Below are positions 55,756-64,000 of a stretch of DNA of 64,000 nucleotides, piece after piece. This DNA is from an uncultured Rhodobiaceae bacterium (GTDB taxonomy: Bacteria > Pseudomonadota > Alphaproteobacteria > Rhizobiales > TMED25): assembly GCA_913045225.1 (NCBI GenBank), contig CAJWPC010000002.1, forward strand, positions 62,001-126,000, given 5' to 3'. The position numbers and the translations under genes were made by a program. The first letter of the stretch is position 1; every line of letters begins with the position of its first letter. Under the pieces are notes generated by a model that was not told where the DNA came from, did no database searches, and saw nothing but the letters and a program-made list of their open reading frames with translations.

Positions 55756-56429
55756 TATTTCCCTTCAATAATATTACGTACATCACTTAAATCTGATATC
55801 CAATAATCAGGATCTACACCCTCTATTTTTTCGTCAAAGTAACCAAAGTCTACACATGCGCATCGGACATTGCAGTTTTTTGCAGTTAAAATATCAGTTG
55901 TTGTATCACCAACCATTAGAGTATCATTGGGCTTGATGTTAAATTTACTCATAAGACTCAAGAGGGGTAATGGATTGGGTTTGCTCTGTGAAAGTGTATC
56001 TCCACCAATTATTTCATCAAAGTAATCACTAATTCTAAGTTTACTGAGTACTAATTTTGCCAATTCTTCAGGCTTGTTGGTACAAATACTAACAATAAAG
56101 TCATTCTCTTGTAACCATGATAATAATTTGTTAGCACCCGGATAGGGCCGGCTTTTTTTGGATATATTTTTCTTATAAATTTTTAAAAATTGTGAAATTA
56201 AGTTATCCAATTCGTCTTTCGGCAGTTCTATTTTGTTATATTCCAGATGTTTCTTTATGAAGTACTCTCCACCCTTTCCAATAAACTTTCGAGATGTTTC
56301 ATAGTCTAATTTCACTTCAATAATTTCTTTTATCACTTGCCAGGCGGACTCTATTAGATCTGGAGCGGTGTCAATTAATGTTCCATCAAGGTCAAAAACA
56401 ACCATTTTTTGCCGTACGCGCTTAATCAT
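55749..56429 (-). CDS. gph: HAD-family phosphatase, phosphoglycolate phosphatase-like
   Basis: A 226-residue HAD hydrolase with motif I VVFDLDGTLIDTAPDL, a helical cap domain, motif II SICTNKPEELAK, the conserved Lys in SQSKPNPLPLL and motif IV MVGDTTTDILTAKN. Best fit is Gph, which removes 2-phosphoglycolate, but substrate prediction in HAD proteins is weak. It is a single gene between the M20 peptidase and rpiA. Confidence 0.82.
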   Translation of the reverse strand: MIKRVRQKMVVFDLDGTLIDTAPDLIESAWQVIKEIIEVKLDYETSRKFIGKGGEYFIKKHLEYNKIELPKDELDNLISQFLKIYKKNISKKSRPYPGANKLLSWLQENDFIVSICTNKPEELAKLVLSKLRISDYFDEIIGGDTLSQSKPNPLPLLSLMSKFNIKPNDTLMVGDTTTDILTAKNCNVRCACVDFGYFDEKIEGVDPDYWISDLSDVRNIIEGKYY

Positions 56430-56504
56430 TTTAAATTACTTTTCTTTTTATATATGTTAAAAATATTAATATATAAATGTATCATTTGGTCCAATTAATT
56501 TCTA

Positions 56505-57203
56505 ATGACTACACAACAAAAAAAAATTAATGCAGCGAAAATGGCCCTGAAAAGAATCAGGCCTGGAATGTGTGTTGGACTAGGTACGGGATCAACCGCA
56601 AATGAGTTCATAAATTTACTTGGTCAGGAAAAGCAATTATTAAAAACACTAAGATACGCGAGTTCATCCATCCAAACTGAGATGTTCGCAAAGAATTACT
56701 CAATTATTTGTGAAGACATTGACCAATTTGATCAACTAGATCTTACAGTTGACGGCGCAGATGAAGTTAGCAGACATGGTGATATGATAAAGGGTGGCGG
56801 TGGAGCGTTGCTGAGAGAGAAAATGCTTGCATCTATTTCGAAAGACTATCTTATAATTGTTGATGACACAAAAATGGTTGAGTATCTGGGTAAATTTCCG
56901 CTGCCTGTGGAGATAATAAATTTTTCGCCCAATACGACAATTAATCTATTAAAAAGAGCATTCAAAACATGCAACTTAGACCCAGAAATAGTAATTAGGG
57001 TAAATGGCGATGGTTCTAATGCAATTACAGATGGTGGTAATATAATCCTTGATTGCCATTGCGGAGAGATTTCAGATCCAAATTTATTAAAGAAAAAAAT
57101 TGAGGAGATTCCAAATGTCATTACAAGTGGGTTTTTCTTAAATATGTTAAATTCTGTTTTTGTTGGTGATGAGAAAGGCTCTACCGAGGTTTTTTTTGAA
57201 TGA
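56505..57203 (+). CDS. rpiA: Ribose-5-phosphate isomerase A
   Basis: Interconverts ribose 5-phosphate and ribulose 5-phosphate. The 232 residues contain GMCVGLGTGSTANEFI, SSIQTEMFAKN, LDLTVDGADEV, IKGGGGALLREKMLAS and PLPVEIINF, with the expected DGADEV and KGGGG active-site loops. The stop overlaps the downstream DUF2059-like gene (ATGA), so they are translationally coupled. Confidence 0.96.
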   Translation: MTTQQKKINAAKMALKRIRPGMCVGLGTGSTANEFINLLGQEKQLLKTLRYASSSIQTEMFAKNYSIICEDIDQFDQLDLTVDGADEVSRHGDMIKGGGGALLREKMLASISKDYLIIVDDTKMVEYLGKFPLPVEIINFSPNTTINLLKRAFKTCNLDPEIVIRVNGDGSNAITDGGNIILDCHCGEISDPNLLKKKIEEIPNVITSGFFLNMLNSVFVGDEKGSTEVFFE

Positions 57204-57700
57204 GCGAACTTCAATTGCAAAGAGTGAAGTTATTGAGATTATTTCTATTGATAGTGTTCATATTTCTTACTATTAATTCACCGCTACACTCGGAAGAATT
57301 CGAAAAAAAAGTGAGGGAGCATGTTATTAAATACTATGTAAATGATATATTTTTTGACGTTCAGGAACAAATTAAACAAAAAATTAAATATGACTTTAAA
57401 AATCAGGAAATAAATATAAAGTCTGAAGATCTTGATAAAATTGCGAATATAATCTCATATAATATTGCTGAGACTTTAGAAGAGTTTGTACCCGACGTAG
57501 CAACAAAAATTATGATGAAATATTATACTGAAAATGAAATTGGTATTCTGAACGACCTATACGCAACTAAGACTGATGATGATTTAAGTTTTGCAAAAAA
57601 AAATTACTACTTTCAAAGAGAGCTTAATGCAACCATAATGACATACCTATATAATAACATTGAAAGTATGATTGAGAGTGAGTTAACATATACTGAATAG
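57200..57700 (+). CDS. Secreted DUF2059-like protein
   Basis: A 166-residue protein with an N-terminal signal peptide (LLRLFLLIVFIFLTINSPLHS). The rest is helical and charged. The segment MMKYYTENEIGILNDLYATKTD resembles the DUF2059 core found in many alphaproteobacterial periplasmic proteins; function is unknown. It is coupled to rpiA and lies 16 bases before gor. Confidence 0.6.
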   Translation: MSELQLQRVKLLRLFLLIVFIFLTINSPLHSEEFEKKVREHVIKYYVNDIFFDVQEQIKQKIKYDFKNQEINIKSEDLDKIANIISYNIAETLEEFVPDVATKIMMKYYTENEIGILNDLYATKTDDDLSFAKKNYYFQRELNATIMTYLYNNIESMIESELTYTE

Positions 57701-57716
57701 CGGTAAACACACAACA

Positions 57717-59084
57717 ATGAAAAATACAAACACAGATTTTGATTTATTTGTCATCGGAGCTGGGTCCGGCGGCGTAAGAGCTGCCAGACTTGCATCACAG
57801 TCAGGTGCAAAGGTCTGTATTGCTGAAAAGGATAGAATAGGCGGTACGTGTGTTATTAGAGGGTGTGTACCAAAGAAATTTTTTAGCTATAGTAGTAAGT
57901 TTTCCAAGCATAATGCTGTAGCTAAAAGCTATGGATGGTATCATGAAGAAACAACATTCTCCTGGGATAAATTAATGGAGAATAAAAATAAACAAATTGA
58001 GAAGTTAAGTAATATATATCGCTCCAATTTAGAAAAGGCTGGCGTAAAGATTTTTGAGTCGGAGGCAAGCATTATTGGATCAAATATCGTTAGACTCTCC
58101 AACGGAGATGAATATCATGCAAAAAAAATATTAATTGCAACAGGTGCAAAACCAAATTTCCCTGATATTAAAGGTGCGAAATACGGCATATCATCAGATG
58201 ATTTTTTCGAGTTAGAGACACTTCCGCAAAAGATAATAGTTGTTGGTGGCGGTTATATTGCACTTGAATTTTCGTCGATTATTTCAGGTTTAGGTAGTAA
58301 GTGTGATTTGCTCTATCGCGGTGAAAAATTATTAAAGGGTTTTGATCAAGATATTAGTAGAATTATTACACAAGAATTGCAGTCCGAAAAATGTAATGTG
58401 AAATTAAATACAGATGTTATTGAAATAACTAAGAATAAAAATCAGTTTGAGGTATTAACAAATGATGGTGAACGTCTTAAGGCTGACTTGGTATTATTTG
58501 CAACAGGAAGAGTCGCGAACGTTGATTGCATAAATAAAGATTTAAAAATTAAAATTAATCCGAATAATAGCGTGTGTGTAAATAAGAAATATCAAACAAC
58601 AATACCAAGTATATTTGCGGTTGGCGATGTTTCAAATAGTGATCATTTGACGCCAGTTGCAATAAGAGAAGCTATGATTTTTGCGAGAAATGAATTTGAA
58701 AAAGACAATGGTAACTATGTTATCGAAAATATCCCAACAGCAGTATTTTCGAGTCCAGAAATTGGGACTGTTGGGCTTAACGAGGATCAGGCTTTAAAAA
58801 AATACAAAAAAATAGATATATATACATCATCATTTAGACCCCTTTATTACACACTATCAGATATCAATATTAGAACTTACATTAAATTGATTATAGATAA
58901 TAAGTCTCAAAGATTGGTCGGCTTTCATATGGTTGGGGATGACGCTGCAGAGATTACACAAATAATCTCCACACTAATTAATAAAAAAATCAATAAAAGT
59001 GATTTAGATAACACAATCCCTCTTCACCCATCAACGTCAGAAGAAATTATGACGATGAGAGATATGGTAACGAAGGAAATATAA
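57717..59084 (+). CDS. gor: Glutathione-disulfide reductase
   Basis: NADPH-dependent regeneration of glutathione. The 455 residues show the FAD site VIGAGSGGVRAARLA, the redox pair in GGTCVIRGCVPKKFF, the NADPH site VVGGGYIALEFSSIISGLG with a downstream YRGEKLLKGFD region, AVGDVSN, and the C-terminal dimer motif HPSTSEEIMTMR. These features favour Gor over lipoamide dehydrogenase or mercuric reductase. It is third in the rpiA-DUF2059-gor run. Confidence 0.93.
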   Translation: MKNTNTDFDLFVIGAGSGGVRAARLASQSGAKVCIAEKDRIGGTCVIRGCVPKKFFSYSSKFSKHNAVAKSYGWYHEETTFSWDKLMENKNKQIEKLSNIYRSNLEKAGVKIFESEASIIGSNIVRLSNGDEYHAKKILIATGAKPNFPDIKGAKYGISSDDFFELETLPQKIIVVGGGYIALEFSSIISGLGSKCDLLYRGEKLLKGFDQDISRIITQELQSEKCNVKLNTDVIEITKNKNQFEVLTNDGERLKADLVLFATGRVANVDCINKDLKIKINPNNSVCVNKKYQTTIPSIFAVGDVSNSDHLTPVAIREAMIFARNEFEKDNGNYVIENIPTAVFSSPEIGTVGLNEDQALKKYKKIDIYTSSFRPLYYTLSDINIRTYIKLIIDNKSQRLVGFHMVGDDAAEITQIISTLINKKINKSDLDNTIPLHPSTSEEIMTMRDMVTKEI

Positions 59085-59113
59085 AAAATATATTATTTAC
59101 GAATATTAATAGC

Positions 59114-59142
59114 TTGTTATCACAAGTAGCATTATATATATA
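59114..59142 (+). promoter_or_regulatory. probable promoter for the DAHP synthase gene
   Basis: TTGTTA (59114-59119) is followed after 17 bases by TATATA (59137-59142), about 18 bases before the annotated ATG. It is a fair sigma-70 match in a 75-base gap; the leader would be short. Confidence 0.4.
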
Positions 59143-59159
59143 TTAAACGGAATTTATTT

Positions 59160-60518
59160 ATGGAGAAATCTATGCAAAATTGGTCACCTTCAAGTTGGAG
59201 AGAGAAACCTATCAGGCATGTGCCAGTCTATGGGCATGAGGTACACCTTCATGAAGTTGAAAAAACTATTGCAACTTATCCACCACTTGTTTTTGCTGGG
59301 GAAGCAAGAGATCTAAAAGAAAAGCTTGCTTTAGCGAGCCAAGGAAAAGCGTTTTTGCTCCAGGGTGGTGACTGTGCTGAGTCCTTTGCAGAACATAATC
59401 CAGATAACATTAGGGATATTTTTAGATTATTCCTACAAATGTCAGCTGTTTTAATATTTGCGACGTCACTACCTGTAATAAAAGTTGGTAGAATTGCAGG
59501 ACAATTTGCAAAGCCAAGATCCTCTGACACAGAAGAAGCAAATGGTGAAGAGCTTATAAGCTACAGAGGTGATATTATTAATGGTATTGAATTTGACAAA
59601 GCTGCTCGTAACCCCGATCCTGAAAGACTCTTGAAGTCATATAGGCAATCGGCAGCAACTGTAAATCTACTAAGGGCATTTTCTCAAGGCGGATATGCTG
59701 ATTTGGAGAGAGTTCATAGTTGGACGCTTGATTTTCTTGAAAATTCTCCAATTGGGGAAAAATACTCTGATTTAGCAGAGCAAATCTCAAAATCATTGGG
59801 GTTCATGAGGGCCTGTGGTATCACTCCTGAGTCAGTCCCCCAATTAAGAACAACAGATTTGTATACAAGTCATGAGGCTTTATTGCTTGGCTATGAAGAA
59901 TCAATGACAAGAGTCGATTCAATAACCGATGATTGGTATGCAACATCAGGTCACATGGTTTGGATTGGTGATCGAACAAGAGATCCAAAGGAAGCTCATG
60001 TTGAGTATTGTAGGGGGATCAATAATCCCCTTGGAATAAAATGTGGACCATCCCTTGATCCTGAAACCTTAATTACTTTGTTAGATATTCTTAATCCAAC
60101 TAATGAGCCAGGAAGGATAACCCTCATTGCCAGATTTGGGCATGAAAATGTAGAAAAACATTTACCAGGATTTATAGATATAGTTAAAAAAGAAGATAGA
60201 AGCGTTTTATGGTCTTGTGATCCAATGCATGGCAATACAATTAAATCTGAGTCAGGGTTCAAGACTCGCCCATTTGAACTTATAATGAATGAAGTCAGGA
60301 ATTATATGAAAATTCATAAGGATAAAGGCTCTTTTCCTGGCGGAATACACATTGAAATGACTGGTAAAAATGTTACGGAGTGTGTAGGCGGAGCTGTTCC
60401 AATCAGAGATGAAGATTTATCAAGTAGATATCACACGCACTGTGATCCAAGATTAAATGCAGATCAGGCCTTAGAATTGGCATTCTTAGTCGCTGATGAA
60501 TTGAGCTCGACATTGTAA
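59160..60518 (+). CDS. 3-deoxy-7-phosphoheptulonate synthase, class II
   Basis: First step of the shikimate pathway: PEP plus erythrose 4-phosphate to DAHP. The 452 residues belong to the plant/actinobacterial class II form: [16 protein letters not shown], the metal Cys in [54 protein letters not shown] (metal His) and [15 protein letters not shown] (metal Glu). An alternative ATG at 59172 has GGAG seven bases upstream, so the true start may be four codons in. It supplies the pathway ending with aroC at 4 kb. Confidence 0.95.
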   Translation: MEKSMQNWSPSSWREKPIRHVPVYGHEVHLHEVEKTIATYPPLVFAGEARDLKEKLALASQGKAFLLQGGDCAESFAEHNPDNIRDIFRLFLQMSAVLIFATSLPVIKVGRIAGQFAKPRSSDTEEANGEELISYRGDIINGIEFDKAARNPDPERLLKSYRQSAATVNLLRAFSQGGYADLERVHSWTLDFLENSPIGEKYSDLAEQISKSLGFMRACGITPESVPQLRTTDLYTSHEALLLGYEESMTRVDSITDDWYATSGHMVWIGDRTRDPKEAHVEYCRGINNPLGIKCGPSLDPETLITLLDILNPTNEPGRITLIARFGHENVEKHLPGFIDIVKKEDRSVLWSCDPMHGNTIKSESGFKTRPFELIMNEVRNYMKIHKDKGSFPGGIHIEMTGKNVTECVGGAVPIRDEDLSSRYHTHCDPRLNADQALELAFLVADELSSTL

Positions 60519-60529
60519 AAATATTGCTC

Positions 60530-62203
60530 ATGGTAGATGAAATAAAAAATAAAGTTAATATAGCTTTAGCTCAGTGTAATCCAACTGTTGGAAATGTATC
60601 CGGAAACTTTGACCTCGTGCTGAAGGCAAGAGATTGTGCAGTAAATGAAAAAGCCGATCTAGTCGTTTTCTCAGAACTTTTCTTATCTGGTTATCCACCT
60701 GAGGATTTGGTCCTGAGGAATTCATTTCTTGAGGAAATTACATACTATTTTGAGAAATTGGTAAAAAAAACAGAGGATGGTGGACCAGCAATCCTTATTG
60801 GCTTACCAACAATTCAAAAGGACAAGATTTTTAATTCTGCTGCTTTAATTGATAACGGTGAAATAATTGCCATGCAAAATAAAGTTCATTTACCCAATTA
60901 CGATGTATTTGATGAAGAGAGAATTTTTAGTCAAGGAGAAATGCCCGGTCCTATGAATTTTCGTGGGTTAAAGATTGGTGTCGCGATATGTGAGGATATT
61001 TGGTTTGATGATGTTACCGAATGTCTCATGGAGACTGGCTCAGAGTTGCTGGTGATACTAAACGGTTCCCCATATAATCGAAATAAAGAAGAAAAGAGGA
61101 TGAATGTTGTACTAGAAAGAGTAGTGGAAACCAAACTACCTCTAATTTATGTAAATCAAGTGGGGGGTCAAGACGAACTTGTCTTTGATGGAGGATCTTT
61201 TGTAGTAAATCCAGATTATAGCATTGTCACAAAATTATCAAATTTTGTTTCTGAAATTAAGACTACTGAATGGAGAAAAGAAGACGAAAAATGGTTTTGT
61301 AGCAGTAATATCCAAGGTCCGAAAACCAATGAATTGATAGATAATTATTCTGCCTGTGTTGTTGGCTTAAGAGATTATATAAAGAAAAATAAATTCTCAG
61401 AAGTAATTATTGGATTATCAGGCGGTATTGACTCTGCATTGGTTTCCTGTATTGCCGTTGATGCGCTTGGCCATCAAAATGTTCAATGCGTAATGCTACC
61501 ATCTAAATATACTAGCGATGAAAGTTTAGACGATGCTATTCAATGTGCAAAAAATCTTAAAATAAGCCCAGATGAGATTGCAATAAATAAAATTGTCGAG
61601 ACAGCTGAAATGCAGCTTAACCCATTTTTTAAAGATACAGAAAAAGACATAACAGAAGAAAATATACAATCAAGAATAAGGGCTGTATTATTGATGGCAT
61701 TATCTAATAAGTTCAATCGATTATTGCTGACAACCGGAAATAAATCTGAAATGGCTGTTGGTTACGCCACATTATATGGTGATATGTCAGGTGCTTTTAA
61801 TCCTATAAAAGATCTCTATAAAACAGAAGTTTATAAGATAGCCGAAATGAGAAATAAAATAAGACCATCAGGATGCCTTGGTCCAGAGGGAGAAGTCATA
61901 CCGAAAAATATCATTACCAAAGCGCCAACAGCGGAGCTAAGGGAAAATCAGACGGACCAAGACTCATTGCCCGACTACGATATTCTTGATGATATTTTAT
62001 TTAAATTAATTGAAGAAGAAATGTCTGTTGAAGATATAATTGACTCTGGGCATGATAGTAATTGGGTATCTAAAATACAAAATCTACTTTACATATCTGA
62101 GTACAAAAGAAGACAAGCTCCACCAGGTGTAAAAATATCTAACAAAAATTTTGGTAAAGATAGACGTTATCCAATAACTAATAACTTTAGAGATAAAAGT
62201 TAG
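60530..62203 (+). CDS. nadE: NAD+ synthase, glutamine-hydrolysing
   Basis: Amidates nicotinate adenine dinucleotide to NAD+. It has an N-terminal nitrilase-type glutaminase domain with the Glu-Lys-Cys triad in FSELFLSGYPPEDL, NKVHLPNYDVFDEER and GVAICEDIWFDD. The C-terminal ATP-PP synthetase domain has IGLSGGIDSALV and LLTTGNKSEMAVGY. The 557-residue length is normal for the two-domain enzyme. The track uses a TTG; the ATG at 60530 fits the family N-terminus. It lies 11 bases after the DAHP synthase stop. Confidence 0.95.
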   Translation: MVDEIKNKVNIALAQCNPTVGNVSGNFDLVLKARDCAVNEKADLVVFSELFLSGYPPEDLVLRNSFLEEITYYFEKLVKKTEDGGPAILIGLPTIQKDKIFNSAALIDNGEIIAMQNKVHLPNYDVFDEERIFSQGEMPGPMNFRGLKIGVAICEDIWFDDVTECLMETGSELLVILNGSPYNRNKEEKRMNVVLERVVETKLPLIYVNQVGGQDELVFDGGSFVVNPDYSIVTKLSNFVSEIKTTEWRKEDEKWFCSSNIQGPKTNELIDNYSACVVGLRDYIKKNKFSEVIIGLSGGIDSALVSCIAVDALGHQNVQCVMLPSKYTSDESLDDAIQCAKNLKISPDEIAINKIVETAEMQLNPFFKDTEKDITEENIQSRIRAVLLMALSNKFNRLLLTTGNKSEMAVGYATLYGDMSGAFNPIKDLYKTEVYKIAEMRNKIRPSGCLGPEGEVIPKNIITKAPTAELRENQTDQDSLPDYDILDDILFKLIEEEMSVEDIIDSGHDSNWVSKIQNLLYISEYKRRQAPPGVKISNKNFGKDRRYPITNNFRDKS

Positions 62204-62208
62204 AATTT

Positions 62209-63561
62209 ATGGCAGATAATAAGCTCAGATTTGCTCCAAGCCCTACTGGTGACCTCCACATCGGTAACGCCAGAACATTGATTCTCAACTATGTTTATTC
62301 TAAATCAATCTTAGGAGATTTAATCCTGAGAATTGATGATACGGATCAAGAAAGATCTGAGGAAAAATACTACCGCTCCATAATTAAAGATATTGAATGG
62401 TTAAAAATTTCACCCTCTGCAATTGAGAGACAATCATCAAAAACTGAAAAATATACAGAAATCAGAGATTACCTAATCAAAGAGGGCCATTTATATCCTT
62501 GTTATGAGACAGATGAAGAGTTGAATAGATTAAGAAAAGTCAGCTTATCCAGTGGTCTGCCTCCGATCTATGATAGAGCTTCATTAAAATTAACAAAGGA
62601 CGAAATAAAAGACTATGAAGCAAATGGTATAAAGCCGTATTGGAGGTTTAAATTAGACAGAAAAAATATAACTTGGAATGACCTTATAAGAGGAGAGCAG
62701 AGCATTGCATGCGACTCATTTTCAGATCCTGTCCTGATAAGGGCCGATGGGACATTTTTATACACATTGCCAAGTGTAGTTGATGATATTGATATGGGCA
62801 TCACACATGTATTAAGAGGTGAAGATCATGTGTCAAACACTGCTACCCAAATTCAATTATTTAAAATTTTGGGTTCAAATATACCAAATTTTGGTCACCA
62901 TAGCTTGATGGTTCAAAAGGATGGGTCACGCATGTCTAAAAGGATTGGTTCAATGTCATTAAAAGATATTAGAGATCGTGGAATTGAGCCAATGACACTA
63001 ATTAATTATTGCGCTCGAATTGGCACCTCAGATGCGATAGAAGCGTTTCAATCGATCGGTGAATTAGTTGATGATTACAGCCTAACAAAAATATCGCGTT
63101 CACCAGCAAGATTTAGCTTTGATGAACTCATGGGATTAAATAAGAAAATTATACAGAATATTTCATTCCAAGCACAAGAGTCACGGCTCGCTGATTTGGG
63201 CATAGATGGAAATGATGCAGAGATGTTCTGGGATACAGTTAAGACAAATATAAATACCGTAAATGAAGCACAAAAATGGTGGAATTTAATAAGTAATGAT
63301 AAAATAAATATAAACGTCGGAGAAATTAATCGTGATTTTTTAAAAATTGCTCAAGAATCTCTTCCAAATATACCATGGGACAACAAAACATGGTCGATTT
63401 GGACAGAGGAAATATCACAAAAAACGGGGCTTAAAGGAAGGGAATTATTTCTACCATTGAGGATTGCGCTAACTGGTGAAAATTCAGGCCCTGAACTTGC
63501 AACATTTATATTACTCCTTGGAAGAGAATTAGTCTTAAAGAGGTTAAGTATTTTAGAGTAA
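62209..63561 (+). CDS. gltX: Glutamyl-tRNA synthetase, alphaproteobacterial short form
   Basis: A 450-residue class I synthetase. The HIGH-like motif is SPTGDLHIGNARTL and the KMSKS-like motif is SRMSKRIGS. Other signatures are RIDDTDQERSEE, YPCYETDEEL, GLPPIYDRA and DIDMGITHVLRGEDHVSNTATQIQ. It resembles the Rickettsia-type GltX paralogues. Many alphaproteobacteria carry two GluRS with different tRNA preference, one for tRNA-Glu and one that also charges tRNA-Gln; which one this is cannot be told here. A tRNA-Gln gene is at 7.3 kb, but no gatCAB is in the window. It follows nadE after five bases. Confidence 0.94.
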   Translation: MADNKLRFAPSPTGDLHIGNARTLILNYVYSKSILGDLILRIDDTDQERSEEKYYRSIIKDIEWLKISPSAIERQSSKTEKYTEIRDYLIKEGHLYPCYETDEELNRLRKVSLSSGLPPIYDRASLKLTKDEIKDYEANGIKPYWRFKLDRKNITWNDLIRGEQSIACDSFSDPVLIRADGTFLYTLPSVVDDIDMGITHVLRGEDHVSNTATQIQLFKILGSNIPNFGHHSLMVQKDGSRMSKRIGSMSLKDIRDRGIEPMTLINYCARIGTSDAIEAFQSIGELVDDYSLTKISRSPARFSFDELMGLNKKIIQNISFQAQESRLADLGIDGNDAEMFWDTVKTNINTVNEAQKWWNLISNDKININVGEINRDFLKIAQESLPNIPWDNKTWSIWTEEISQKTGLKGRELFLPLRIALTGENSGPELATFILLLGRELVLKRLSILE

Positions 63562-63568
63562 AAAAAAA

Positions 63569-63609
63569 TTGATTTTTATTTACAGTGGTGTATAATCGAA
63601 CGATCGTTC
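63569..63609 (+). promoter_or_regulatory. promoter with overlapping palindromic operator for the TetR gene
   Basis: TTGATT (63569-63574), 16 bases, then TATAAT (63591-63596) forms a good sigma-70 promoter. The perfect 12-base palindrome GAACGATCGTTC (63598-63609) starts two bases after the -10 box and covers the expected transcription start. It lies 13 bases before the TetR ATG. This is the classical layout for autorepression by a TetR-family protein. Confidence 0.75.
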
Positions 63610-63622
63610 TATTGGTGGCACC

Positions 63623-64000
63623 ATGGTTAAAATCGTATCATATAAAGATTTAGTTGATAAGCTTACAGATATATTCTGTGAATATGGCTATGACGGCACA
63701 AGTTTGACAATTTTATCCCAAAATACAGGGTTAGGGCGTGCAAGTTTGTATTATCACTTTCCCGGGGGAAAAGAAGAGATGGCCAACGCGGTATACGAGA
63801 AAATATCTCGCGATTTTACAAAATTAGTTTTATCACCTCTCGCGAGCGATCACAATTTTCCAACAAAGATTAAAAATATGTTAGAGGGTATTAATTTATT
63901 TTACAATAATGGTCAAAGATCATGCCTTTTGGACGTATTTGCTATTGGTTCAACTAAGGATATTTTCAATTCACAAATAAAGAATGCGGCGCTCTATTGG
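63623..64000 (+). CDS. TetR-family transcriptional regulator (C-terminus cut by window edge)
   Basis: The first 126 residues are present and not in the ORF track, because the gene runs off the right edge. The helix-turn-helix is CEYGYDGTSLTILSQNTGLGRASLYYHFPGGKEEMANAVYE, with the TetR hallmark ASLYYHFPGGKEEM. The ligand-binding domain begins after it (MLEGINLFYNNGQRSCLLDVF), resembling the AcrR/YcdC-like group. A palindromic operator overlaps its promoter, suggesting autorepression. Any regulated neighbour is outside the window. Confidence 0.92.
   Translation, partial: MVKIVSYKDLVDKLTDIFCEYGYDGTSLTILSQNTGLGRASLYYHFPGGKEEMANAVYEKISRDFTKLVLSPLASDHNFPTKIKNMLEGINLFYNNGQRSCLLDVFAIGSTKDIFNSQIKNAALYW

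Noticed and set aside
1-64000. Mobile elements, CRISPR arrays or prophage
   Set aside because: No transposase, integrase or phage genes, no direct-repeat arrays and no abrupt composition change were seen.

Overview
The window is a gene-dense, AT-rich stretch (about one third G+C by eye) of a bacterial chromosome. Gene content points to a streamlined, probably marine alphaproteobacterium: xseB-dxs-tlyA order, class II DAHP synthase, an alphaproteobacterial-type GluRS, system I cytochrome c maturation genes, an aerobic-type cobalamin cluster (CobN) and a PhrB/CryB-like cryptochrome-photolyase family protein. The exact clade cannot be settled from the sequence alone. No gene-free stretch exceeds 300 bases, most same-strand genes overlap or nearly touch, and several convergent pairs meet with 0-15 bases or overlap. 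I saw no insertion sequence, prophage, CRISPR array or rRNA.

Layout. 1-7.3 kb: partial tsaC/sua5, then xseB-dxs-tlyA, fabI-aroC, pdxH and an MBL-fold hydrolase. 7.3-9.4 kb: tRNA-Gln(TTG), a cryptochrome/photolyase-related gene and a DUF3429 membrane protein. 9.4-21.3 kb: the most interesting block. Two divergent gene sets flank a 97-base gap: leftward HPP membrane protein, NAD-formate dehydrogenase, Baeyer-Villiger-type monooxygenase and amidase; rightward NIPSNAP, a ThDP lyase, a formyl-CoA transferase (Frc) homologue, a stand-alone homologue of the ALDH1L 10-formyl-THF hydrolase domain, formate-THF ligase and a ketopantoate-reductase-like enzyme. 21.3-26.9 kb: a CinA protein with a degenerate C-terminal domain, an MFS permease and a glycine betaine/proline-type ABC importer (proX-hairpin-proW-proV). 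27-29.3 kb: sodB with promoter and terminator, gcdH and msrB. 29.3-36.6 kb: a ten-gene Mrp-type Na+/H+ antiporter operon with three antiporter-like (NuoL/M/N-fold) subunits. 36.6-43 kb: sufE, ycgN-like, ccmE-ccmF-ccmH, a hybrid-free sensor kinase and a hemerythrin-domain protein. 43-54.3 kb: dusA and late cobalamin synthesis genes (cobS, cobT, cobD, cbiB, cobQ, cobO, cobN, cobU). 54.4-64 kb: M20 peptidase, gph, rpiA, a DUF2059-like secreted protein, gor, class II DAHP synthase, nadE, gltX and a partial TetR regulator behind a palindromic operator.

How the 12-21 kb block may work. Frc homologues move CoA from formyl-CoA onto a carboxylic acid. A ThDP lyase then cleaves the acyl-CoA and regenerates formyl-CoA. 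Released formate can be oxidised by the formate dehydrogenase or captured by Fhs as 10-formyl-THF. The ALDH1L-type domain normally transfers formyl from THF to a 4'-phosphopantetheine arm, which is also the reactive arm of CoA. The operon could therefore encode a direct exchange of formyl groups between the folate and CoA pools. This is inference from family mechanisms and gene order and has not been shown. The ThDP enzyme does not look like canonical oxalyl-CoA decarboxylase, so the acid substrate is open.

Start codons in the ORF track were revised where an upstream TTG/GTG had been chosen but a downstream ATG fits the ribosome-binding site or the family better. The reverse applies to cobQ, where the best start appears to be a non-standard ATA.
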